From Acidobacteriota bacterium (lineage in GTDB: Bacteria; Acidobacteriota; JAAYUB01): a stretch of DNA of 45,893 nt. Shown in pieces: positions 16,573 to 23,565 of the stretch. Location: positions 1 through 45,893 of the forward strand of contig JAGOHA010000015.1 of the NCBI GenBank assembly GCA_017996395.1. The letters are read 5' to 3'. Each line of letters opens with the position of its first letter. Position 1 is the first letter of the stretch. The notes beneath the pieces are model-generated. The model did no database searches, was not told the origin of the DNA, and was given only the letters and a program-made list of their open reading frames with translations. The translations under genes and the position numbers were made by a program.

Positions 16573-17679
16573 TCATGGCTGCGGCGGTTTCGGACGGGAG
16601 TAATACGCCTGCCGCAGCGCCTCGACGAGGCGGCGGTCCACCAGACCGCGGGCGTTCCCTTCGTACTCCAGGCCGCGGGCCTTGCGAAACGCGTCCACGG
16701 CTTCCATGGCTTCGCCGTCGTAGAGAGCGAAGGCGGTCTCGAACGTTTCGCGGCGGGCGCGGAATGCCGCCAGCCGCTCCTCGTATGCCTTCGGGTCGCT
16801 GGTCCGGAGCGACTCGGGGATGTCATACTGCGGCGGATCGGGGAACGCGGCCAGTTCCTTGCGCCAGAACCCGAGCGCGTGGAGCATCCGTTTGAGCTCG
16901 ACGACGTCGCTGCCCCGAATCTCTGAGAACTCCCGCCAACCGAGGCGGCCGGATGTCCGATAATAGATCCGCTTCAGCTCATGGACCGGTTCGGGGTGCT
17001 CGCCCACTTCGATGGCCAGGCTGATGTGGTCTCCGCCCCGGCCGGGATGGTTCGGGTCGGCCACCTTGACCGCGGCCGACTGGAACAGTCCCCACCGCTT
17101 GTCGCCGCCCCGGGCCTGTCCGGCCACCAGGGCCAGGATCAGGCGCTCCGCCAGCGGCATGCCGGTCCCCTCGGTCTGTTCGAAAAATTCGGCCACCGCG
17201 GCGACCACTTCGGGTCCCACCATGATGTTGGCCTGGACGGTGTAGTTCTTTCCCTGCCGGTCACCGGCCCAGGCGCCGCAGGCGGCGCCGGTGAACGCGG
17301 CCGCTTCGCCCTTCATGTTGATGAGGCCGAGCTGCCGCCGGTCGGCGCCCGCGTCATCGGCCAGCAGCCTGCGGATCGCCTCGGCGGGCGGGACGCCGTC
17401 TTTCAGCAGGTCCAGCCCGCGGCGGCCGTACTCCACGACCGTCCACGACTGGGTGGCTGCGGCGCCGACTCCGGCCTCGACCCACGGCACCGCCCGGCCC
17501 ACGAAGGGGACCCGGGTGGTCACGGCGGCGCCGCACTCGCCGGTGGCCGGGTCGATGGCGCAGATTGAGAAGGTGGCGAACAGGGTTTCATCCGCGGGAT
17601 GACCCGGCGCCGGCGTGGCGGCGCCCAAGCCGATCAGTGCGGCCCAGGCGGCGCCCAGGATCAGGCTGCGTGGGATCAT
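16573..17679 (-). CDS. secreted DUF1028 protein with C-terminal peptidoglycan-binding-like region
   Basis: The 368-residue product has a signal peptide (RSLILGAAWAALIGLGAATPAPG). The mature start, LFATFSICAIDPATGECGAAVTTRVP, is the DUF1028 signature; the family has been linked to Ntn-hydrolase-like folds. After residue ~250 comes a region ending in ALYDGEAMEAVDAFRKARGLEYEG...VDRRLVEALRQAYY, like the putative peptidoglycan-binding tail often fused to DUF1028. ATG 17679 follows GGAGG by 4 bases. A longer in-frame extension upstream is antisense to the ProRS-like gene and is rejected. It is divergent from that gene. Confidence 0.85.
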   Translation of the reverse strand: MIPRSLILGAAWAALIGLGAATPAPGHPADETLFATFSICAIDPATGECGAAVTTRVPFVGRAVPWVEAGVGAAATQSWTVVEYGRRGLDLLKDGVPPAEAIRRLLADDAGADRRQLGLINMKGEAAAFTGAACGAWAGDRQGKNYTVQANIMVGPEVVAAVAEFFEQTEGTGMPLAERLILALVAGQARGGDKRWGLFQSAAVKVADPNHPGRGGDHISLAIEVGEHPEPVHELKRIYYRTSGRLGWREFSEIRGSDVVELKRMLHALGFWRKELAAFPDPPQYDIPESLRTSDPKAYEERLAAFRARRETFETAFALYDGEAMEAVDAFRKARGLEYEGNARGLVDRRLVEALRQAYYSRPKPPQP

Positions 17680-17769
17680 GCGGCCTCCTTGGACGGATTT
17701 CGCCTCTACCATACCCCGGCGCCGGTTTCCCGGCAAGGGCAAACAGGCGGCGGCGCGCGTGGCGGCGGG

Positions 17770-17798
17770 TTTCGCCAACGGGCCCATTGAGGTACAAT
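17770..17798 (+). promoter_or_regulatory. possible sigma-70 promoter for the ProRS-like gene
   Basis: TTTCGC (17770-17775), 17 bases, then TACAAT (17793-17798) lies about 70 bases upstream of the ProRS-like GTG. The -10 is good, the -35 weak. A very similar GGTACAAT element precedes the AraC gene. Confidence 0.35.
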
Positions 17799-17865
17799 CA
17801 GCCGGATATCCGCCGGTGGTCGGGTGCGCGTCCCCCGACGGCCAGGAGCTGAAGGAGGTGCGACC

Positions 17866-19533
17866 GTGCGCATGTCGGAGATGTTGGCCCGGCCGGCCAA
17901 GGAGGCGCCCAGGGGAGCCACCCTGGCGTCGCACCGCCTGCTGGTTCAGGGCGGCTTTATGCGTGAGACGGCGCCCGGGCTGTTCGCCGCGCTGCCCCTG
18001 GGGCGGCAGGTGCTGGCCCGGGCCGAAGCAATGGCCCGTACGGCCGCGGCGGAACGCGGCCTGGTGGAACTGGAGCTGCCGGCGTTGCAGGATGCGTCGG
18101 TTCCGGCGCCGGATCACGGGGGCTTCATCCTGAAAGATCGTCGGGGAGCCGAGCTGCGCCTTGGGGGCGATCCTGCGGCGGCCATGCTCCGGCTCACGGC
18201 CCGGGAGATCAATTCGTATAAACAACTCCCCCGCCGCTTCAGCCAGATCGGTGTCCGGTTCCGGGACGGCTACCGCGCCCGATCCGGCCTGTTTGAGGCC
18301 CGGGAGAGCCGCGTGTTTAGGGCCTGGGGGCTGGCGCAGGAGCCGAGCCACCTGGACGAGGCGACCACTGCATATCGATCCATCGTGGCGGACGTGGCGT
18401 GCGCCGCCGGTGTGGACGGCCGCTGGATCGAAGACGGACCGGGGACGGTCGTCTGGATCGTCAGCCTGGCCGAGGGACCGGAGCGCATCCTGAGCTGCCC
18501 GGCTTGCGGATACACCGCGCGGGCCGAAAGTGCCGAATCCCGGCTGTCGCATCCGCCGCAGGACGCCGCGCGGCGGCCCATGGAAATGGTCTGCGGACCG
18601 GGGCTGATCCAGCCGGCGCCGCTGGCCGAGTTTCTGGGCATCCCGGTCTGGCTGACGACCAAACTGCTCCTGTTTCTGGCCGACAGCCGGCCGGTGGCGG
18701 TGATGGTGCGGGGCGACTGCGACGTGAGCGAGGCGAAGGTCCGGCGACGTCTGGGAGGCGGCCGACTGGAACTGGCCCCGCCGGAGACGGTCCGGGCGCT
18801 CACCGGCGCCGAGGTGGGCTATGCCGGCCCCATCGGCCTTCCAGCCGACGTGCTGATCCTGGCGGACGCGCAGACCCGGGATCGCGTCAACTTCGAGTGC
18901 GGGGCCAATCGCACCGACCATCACCTCATCCACGTCAATTTTGATCGCGACCTGCCGCGGCCGGAATTCGGTGACTTTGCCGCGGCGGCTGCGGGGCACG
19001 GGTGTCCGCGCTGCGATGCGGGCCGGCTGGTGGACGGCGTCGCGGCGGTGATCGCCCGGGTGGCGGATTCGGGCGCCGCGCCGGCGGATCCGGATGGGCC
19101 GACGTGCCTGGATCAGGAGGGGAAATCGCGGTCTGTCGGGTGGGTTCAGCTGACCCTGGACCTCACCGCGCTTGTCGCCGCCGCCGTGGAGCAGCATCAC
19201 GGCGCCGCCGGCATCGTCTGGCCCCGCGCCTTGGCGCCGGCCGCGGTGCACCTGGTGGCGCTCAACCTGGAGGACGCCGAGGTGGCGCATGCCGCGGAGG
19301 CGCTGTACACGGCGCTGCGGGCGGACGGAATCCCGGTTCTGTTCGATGACCGCGACGCTCGGGCCGGCGACAAGTTCGCCGGCGCCGACCTGCTGGGCCT
19401 GCCAATGGTCCTGACCCTGAGCCGGCGCACCCACCAGGCGGGCGAGCTGGAGCTGCAGATTCGCGGCGGTGAGCGCGAGACGCTACCCCGCGAGGAGGCG
19501 CTGGGTCGGCTGCGGATGCACCACGGCGCCTGA
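17866..19533 (+). CDS. prolyl-tRNA synthetase homologue with degenerate aminoacylation site and retained editing domain
   Basis: A 555-residue protein that aligns along its length with bacterial-type ProRS: catalytic core, YbaK-like editing insertion, a Cys4 pair (CPACGYTA, CPRCDAG) and a C-terminal anticodon-binding domain. Key synthetase residues are missing. The TxE proline loop of GPTHEE is GGDPAAA (Asp102-Pro103-Ala104). Motif 2 FRDE is FRDG (Gly135). The SHEF segment and the GHIF/KYS segment are not found. The motif 3 arginine is Ala435 in LTLDLTALVAA. The editing domain keeps Lys266 in LTTKLLLF, GPIGLP and GANRTDHHL. GTG 17866 follows GGAGG by 7 bases. I infer an editing or regulatory paralog rather than a working ProRS. 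Confidence 0.85.
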   Translation: MRMSEMLARPAKEAPRGATLASHRLLVQGGFMRETAPGLFAALPLGRQVLARAEAMARTAAAERGLVELELPALQDASVPAPDHGGFILKDRRGAELRLGGDPAAAMLRLTAREINSYKQLPRRFSQIGVRFRDGYRARSGLFEARESRVFRAWGLAQEPSHLDEATTAYRSIVADVACAAGVDGRWIEDGPGTVVWIVSLAEGPERILSCPACGYTARAESAESRLSHPPQDAARRPMEMVCGPGLIQPAPLAEFLGIPVWLTTKLLLFLADSRPVAVMVRGDCDVSEAKVRRRLGGGRLELAPPETVRALTGAEVGYAGPIGLPADVLILADAQTRDRVNFECGANRTDHHLIHVNFDRDLPRPEFGDFAAAAAGHGCPRCDAGRLVDGVAAVIARVADSGAAPADPDGPTCLDQEGKSRSVGWVQLTLDLTALVAAAVEQHHGAAGIVWPRALAPAAVHLVALNLEDAEVAHAAEALYTALRADGIPVLFDDRDARAGDKFAGADLLGLPMVLTLSRRTHQAGELELQIRGGERETLPREEALGRLRMHHGA

Positions 19534-19560
19534 GAGGCGCTGGACGGCCGGCAAAGAAAA

Positions 19561-19579
19561 TCACCAAAGGGGCTGGTGA
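19561..19579. terminator. weak stem-loop after the ProRS-like gene
   Basis: TCACCA and TGGTGA pair around a 7-base loop, with AAAA before and ATTT after. It may act as a terminator in either direction; the stem is only 6 bp. Confidence 0.4.
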
Positions 19580-19643
19580 ATTTGAAACGTCTGACGGATA
19601 ATTGACTCTATTTCTGGGACCGAATCTATCGGGAGGAATATCC

Positions 19644-20402
19644 ATGCGTGGAAAGTTGATCGTCGTCACTTGCCTGATCGCCGCTCTCACCCTGACGCTG
19701 GCCGCCGCCGGTTTCTGGGAGAAGAAGCCGTATACCCAGTGGTCGGAAAAGGATGCGCGCAAGATGCTGGAGAAGTCACCGTGGTGTTACGAGTTCAACT
19801 GGGGGCGGCAGAGCAATATCGGTTCGGACGTGAGCGGGCCGTCGATTGGGGCAGTGCCCAGCCCGACCAGCACCCCGGCCGATGACAGTCGGATCGCCAC
19901 CGACGCCGAACGGGAATTCATCACCATCGTGCGGGTCATGCTGTTTTCCGCCCGGCCCATCCGGCAGGCGTACGCCACCCTCATCGCCAAGGGCGACAAG
20001 GCCCGTCTGGAAAAACTGAAGGATTTCGCCGAGCGCGATTTCGGCGACGAGATCGTCATCGCCTGGGTGGTCGACTCCAAGCCGAAGGGCGCGACGTCGG
20101 TCTTCGACCTGGACCGCCAGCTCCGTGCCCTGGCGGTGGGTGAATTGGCCAATGACACCTTCATCGCCAGCAGCAGCGGCAAGAAGGTGTACATCAAGGA
20201 TTTCATCCCGCCGACGAGCGACGGCACCGGCGCCAAGTTCGTCTTCCCGCGGACGATGCCCGACGGCACGCCGTTCCTCACCGCCGCCGACAAGAGCTTC
20301 CGCTTCCAGACGCGTAAGTTCAAGATGAAGGATGACGCGGTCGCGGTGGACGCCACCTTTAAGGTGGAGGACCTCCAGCTGGCCGGCCAGCTCGAGTTTT
20401 AG
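19644..20402 (+). CDS. secreted paralog A with WEKKPYxxWSEK domain, unknown function
   Basis: A 252-residue protein with an N-terminal signal peptide ending near LAAAGFW. The mature N-terminus reads WEKKPYTQWSEKDARKML. This is followed by a Ser/Thr/Pro-rich linker and a C-terminal region with the conserved DFAERDFGDEIV and DGTGAKFVFPR segments. I associate this W-E-K-K...W-S-E-K pattern with secreted Acidobacteriota proteins, but I know no activity for it. ATG 19644 follows GGGAGGA. It is a tandem paralog of the next gene; the two share most residues outside the linker, which points to gene duplication. Each gene of the pair has its own terminator. Confidence 0.75.
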   Translation: MRGKLIVVTCLIAALTLTLAAAGFWEKKPYTQWSEKDARKMLEKSPWCYEFNWGRQSNIGSDVSGPSIGAVPSPTSTPADDSRIATDAEREFITIVRVMLFSARPIRQAYATLIAKGDKARLEKLKDFAERDFGDEIVIAWVVDSKPKGATSVFDLDRQLRALAVGELANDTFIASSSGKKVYIKDFIPPTSDGTGAKFVFPRTMPDGTPFLTAADKSFRFQTRKFKMKDDAVAVDATFKVEDLQLAGQLEF

Positions 20403-20440
20403 GCCAGATACGCGTCCGCAGATCACATCCGAGCATTCAC

Positions 20441-20483
20441 CGCCATCGGCGTCGGGCGAGTGCCCAGGCGCCGATGGCGTTTT
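20441..20483 (+). terminator. intrinsic terminator after secreted paralog A
   Basis: An 11-bp perfect stem (CGCCATCGGCG / CGCCGATGGCG) is followed by TTTT at 20480-20483. It separates the two paralogs, so the second likely has its own promoter. Confidence 0.85.
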
Positions 20484-20555
20484 GGTCTACCGACCAACTG
20501 CGACGCCTCCGGCGGCGAATTGAGGTTTCTTGAATCCGCGCGTCACCGGCGGGCG

Positions 20556-20561
20556 TATAAT
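20556..20561 (+). promoter_or_regulatory. probable -10 element of secreted paralog B promoter
   Basis: A consensus TATAAT lies 65 bases before the ATG of paralog B and downstream of the terminator of paralog A. TTGAAT at 20530-20535 could be a -35 but the spacer is 20 bases, so it is weak. Confidence 0.5.
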
Positions 20562-20625
20562 GCATCTTGACCATTGGTGGGAACCGCGCCGAGCGGTTCA
20601 ATTGCTGAAAGGAGGAACAAGCATC

Positions 20626-21393
20626 ATGCGCCTGAGACTATTCATGGGGCTGATCGGACTCATCGCTCTGGCCGCGGCAACGCTGTCGGCCGCGGATTAC
20701 TGGGAGAAGAAACCGTACGCGAAGTGGTCCGAGAAAGAAGCCCGCAAGATGATCATGCAGTCGCCGTGGTGCGTCGAGTTCAGCTGGAGCAGCACCGGCT
20801 CGAGCGGTGACAGCCTCACCCAGGACGCGACGGCCTATGAGCCGTCCTCGCCGGTGGGCACGGCGACGAGCCGGGGCGCCACCGACACCGTGGGCAGCGA
20901 GCGGGAGATCCTCACCATCGTCCGGGTCATGCTGTTCTCGTCGCGGCCCATTCGCTCGGCGGTCGCCGCGCTCGCCGCAAAGGGAGATGCCGGCCGGATC
21001 GAGCGGTTGAAGGATTTCGCCGAGCGCGACTTCGGCGACGAGATCGTAGTCGCCTGGGTGCTGGACTCCAAGCCCAAGGGCGCCACCTCGGTCGCCGACC
21101 TGGACCGCCAACTCCGCACCCTGGCGGTGGGCGAGCTGGCCAACGAGACTTTCCTGGCCACCAGCAGCGGGAAAAAGGTGTTCCTCAAGGACTACATCCC
21201 GCCCACGCCGGACGGCACGGGCGCCAAGTTCGTCTTCCCGCGCTTCCTGCCGGATGGCACGCCCCTGATCACCGCCGCAGACAAAACCCTGCGCTTCCAG
21301 ACGAAGAAGTTCCAGATGCGCGATGACGACATTTCCGTGGATGCCACGTTCAAACTGGACAAGATGATCTTCAACGGCCAGTTGGACTACTGA
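20626..21393 (+). CDS. secreted paralog B with WEKKPYxxWSEK domain, unknown function
   Basis: A 255-residue tandem paralog of the preceding gene. It has a signal peptide (GLIGLIALAAATLSAA), then YWEKKPYAKWSEKEARKM, a Ser/Thr-rich linker of different sequence, and the same REILTIVRVMLFSSRPIR, DFAERDFGDEIV and DGTGAKFVFPR blocks. Conservation of these blocks against a diverged linker suggests they form the folded core. ATG 20626 follows AAAGGAGG. Function unknown; likely periplasmic or extracellular. Confidence 0.75.
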   Translation: MRLRLFMGLIGLIALAAATLSAADYWEKKPYAKWSEKEARKMIMQSPWCVEFSWSSTGSSGDSLTQDATAYEPSSPVGTATSRGATDTVGSEREILTIVRVMLFSSRPIRSAVAALAAKGDAGRIERLKDFAERDFGDEIVVAWVLDSKPKGATSVADLDRQLRTLAVGELANETFLATSSGKKVFLKDYIPPTPDGTGAKFVFPRFLPDGTPLITAADKTLRFQTKKFQMRDDDISVDATFKLDKMIFNGQLDY

Positions 21394-21428
21394 GCCGATC
21401 ACGCAGACTGCTGATTGTTGTCGATTAT

Positions 21429-21464
21429 CCGGCGGCCGGCTGAGACTTTACAGCCGGCCGCCGG
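21429..21464. terminator. strong bidirectional terminator between convergent genes
   Basis: A perfect 14-bp GC-rich stem with an 8-base loop lies between the convergent paralog B and the sigma-54 activator gene. It is followed by TTGTATT on the plus strand. The T-run is imperfect but the stem is very stable. Confidence 0.75.
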
Positions 21465-21479
21465 TTGTATTGTGGACCG

Positions 21480-23198
21480 CTACATTTTCTCCAACAGCCG
21501 TTCCACTTCCTTGAACACGGCGGAACCCGCCTGTTCCAATTCCGGCCTGAGGACCGCCCGGGCGTATTGAACGGCGCGCGCCGCGTCGTCGGACAGCACA
21601 CCAAGCAGGTAGGCGATTTTTCCTTTCAGCCCGTGAATCGTGTTGAAGACGACCTCGCTGTGGAAGAGCAGGGGGCGCGCGCACAGGATGTCCACCTCGT
21701 TGGACCGCAGGAGCATGTTCGCTTGCAGGCGGTCCACCGCTTCGGCCGGGGGATTCCGCTGGGCGATGACGGGTTGCAGCACCACCCGGACGGCCTGCAG
21801 CACCTCCTGGGTCCGACGGAGATGCCGCAGGCATTCCGCCCGGTGCAAGCTGAACTCCCGCTCGTCGGCCGGCGGCGGCTCCTTGGCTTCCTGCTGACCG
21901 TCCAGCTTGAAAATGGCGCGCAGGTGCTGGGTGGTCAGCGGACGATCCCCGAACATGGCGTGCAGGCTGGACAGCACCATCCGCAGTTCGCGCGCGTTGC
22001 CCGGCCAGGCATAGCTCCGCAGCTCGTTCAGGATGTCGTCCGGCAGCGCGGCCGACGGGTCGCGGGTGATGCGCTGCCAGAAATGCTGGGCCAGCCGGGG
22101 GACGTCGTCGAGATGGCGCCGCAGAGCGGGCGTGCGGATGAGCATGCCCCGGAGGCGGTAATACAGGTCTTCCCGGAATTCGCCGCGCTGGACCATGCCG
22201 AACAAGTCGCGGTTGGTCGCCGCCAGCACGCGGACATCCAGCTGGACGGGCTCCCGGGCGCCCAGGGGCAGAATGGCCTTGTCGTCCAGCACCCGCAGGA
22301 TCTTGGCCTGTTGCGGCAGGGGGAGTTCGGCGACCTCGTCCAGAAAGATGGTGCCGTGATTGGCCGCTTCCCAGAGGCCGATCCGGTCGGCCTGGGCGTC
22401 GGTGAACGCGCCCTTCTTGTACCCGAAAAACTCGGACTCCAGCAAATTCAGCGGAATGGCGCCGCAGTTGACGGGCACGAAACGGCTTTTTCCGCGCCGG
22501 CTCAGGCTGTGAATCTCCTGGGCGACGATATTCTTGCCGGTGCCGGTGTCGCCGACGATGAGCACGGCGCACTCGGCCCGGGCCGCCTGGACGATGAGCT
22601 GCCGGACCAGCTCGGCCTCCACAGACTGCCCGACAAATTTTGAATCGAGCATCCTGGCTTCGGCGTGGTAGCCGATGAGTTGGATCAGGGATCCATCACC
22701 GGCTGTCTCGGACTCGATCTCGGGAGCGGCCGGAGTCGGGGCGGCGGCTCCGGCGGCGCCCGCGGCGGGGGCGGCAATCTCGCCGCTCGCTGGGTCGATC
22801 CTGGCCAGCGTCCACAAGCTGTCGAACAAGTCCGGCGGGACACCCACGATGGCACGCAAGTGCGTGCTGCCGGAGCCGGTGTGCTTCAGGAAATCGCAGA
22901 CGCTTCGCTGCAACTGACCGGTTGATCGGTAGACGCCTTCGACGAGCGGGATCTTGCCGGCCGGGCCGCCCGTGAGGTAGGTCTTCAACCCCTTGTGGAC
23001 GTTCTTGATGCCCCGATCCACCACCAGATCGACCATGGTGCGGAAGCCGGCCAGATCCGCATTGTCGACCAGGTAGATTGCAGCCTGCGGCGGTTTGGGG
23101 ACTTTCTCCAAATCCTGTGTCCGGTTACGCGGCAGAGCGCACCGGAAAGGGCCTTCCGGCGGCTTGCCCGACAGGTACTTCAACGCACGAGCAGTCAT
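21480..23198 (-). CDS. sigma-54-dependent transcriptional activator (bEBP) with novel N- and C-terminal regions
   Basis: A 572-residue regulator. Its central AAA+ domain has Walker A GDTGTGK (216-222), the sigma-54 contact loop GAFTDA (263-268, usually GAFTGA), Walker B GTIFLDEVAEL, sensor AATNRD and an Arg finger in REDLYYRL. The ~190-residue N-terminus (for example AAIYLVDNADLAGFRTMV) matches no receiver, GAF, PAS or RtcR-type CARF pattern I recognise. The ~120-residue C-terminus is helical and shows no Fis-type HTH. ATG 23198 has GAGGTG before it, the same style of site as the divergent operon. It probably activates the -24/-12 promoter at 23486 in response to an unknown signal. Confidence 0.88.
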   Translation of the reverse strand: MTARALKYLSGKPPEGPFRCALPRNRTQDLEKVPKPPQAAIYLVDNADLAGFRTMVDLVVDRGIKNVHKGLKTYLTGGPAGKIPLVEGVYRSTGQLQRSVCDFLKHTGSGSTHLRAIVGVPPDLFDSLWTLARIDPASGEIAAPAAGAAGAAAPTPAAPEIESETAGDGSLIQLIGYHAEARMLDSKFVGQSVEAELVRQLIVQAARAECAVLIVGDTGTGKNIVAQEIHSLSRRGKSRFVPVNCGAIPLNLLESEFFGYKKGAFTDAQADRIGLWEAANHGTIFLDEVAELPLPQQAKILRVLDDKAILPLGAREPVQLDVRVLAATNRDLFGMVQRGEFREDLYYRLRGMLIRTPALRRHLDDVPRLAQHFWQRITRDPSAALPDDILNELRSYAWPGNARELRMVLSSLHAMFGDRPLTTQHLRAIFKLDGQQEAKEPPPADEREFSLHRAECLRHLRRTQEVLQAVRVVLQPVIAQRNPPAEAVDRLQANMLLRSNEVDILCARPLLFHSEVVFNTIHGLKGKIAYLLGVLSDDAARAVQYARAVLRPELEQAGSAVFKEVERLLEKM

Positions 23199-23208
23199 TG
23201 GGCACCTC

Positions 23209-23385
23209 GTTGAGTTGATAATCAATTGTACCGGTAATGTTTGTGCAACTCAACATAATATTGCGATACGAGCTGCGAGTTGATTAAAGGTTGATTTATA
23301 TAAAAATCACATAACAATTATTATGAATAATATACGGAGATCATTAGAGAAAATTCTAGCGAAAATTTATGCTCAAGTTGAGTTG
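23209..23385. promoter_or_regulatory. repeated 9-bp elements in AT-rich region, putative activator binding sites
   Basis: GTTGAGTTG occurs exactly at 23209-23217 and 23377-23385, and as its exact reverse complement CAACTCAAC at 23246-23254. A partial copy (GAGTTGAT) is at 23277-23284. They lie between the activator start and the -24/-12 promoter, with the nearest copy about 100 bp upstream of it, the usual place for enhancers of bEBPs. The 23199-23565 gap is markedly AT-rich and holds no gene. Confidence 0.6.
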
Positions 23386-23485
23386 TGTGGTGGTGGTTCA
23401 TCATTTTAGGATCTTTTTATGCATCGAAGTCAAACTGTTTGGTTGAGAACTTTGTAACAAAAACAAAAATAAGAGTTTAGTAATT

Positions 23486-23501
23486 TGGCATGCACTGTGC
23501 A
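23486..23501 (+). promoter_or_regulatory. sigma-54 (-24/-12) promoter of the AAA+/MoxR/VWA operon
   Basis: TGGCATG-N4-GTGCA fits the -24/-12 consensus, with GG and GC separated by exactly 10 bases. It lies 65-80 bases upstream of the first ATG and faces an operon whose divergent neighbour is a sigma-54 activator. Deviations are T for C at the last base of TGGCAC and G for T in TTGC. Confidence 0.75.
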
Positions 23502-23565
23502 TTCCCAAGGTTCAGAGCCGGCGAAATAGTAATTGATGGACCGGCCGATCACGAGGTGCCCGAAC

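Noticed and set aside
16573-19434. Reading the DUF1028 gene as a 953-residue fusion
   Set aside because: The extra N-terminal part is antisense to the ProRS-like gene; the internal ATG at 17679 has a strong ribosome-binding site and a signal peptide.
21480-23198. RtcR-type regulator of RNA repair
   Set aside because: The N-terminal region shows no CARF pattern that I can recognise, and the controlled operon has no rtcA/rtcB; the general analogy of sigma-54 control remains.
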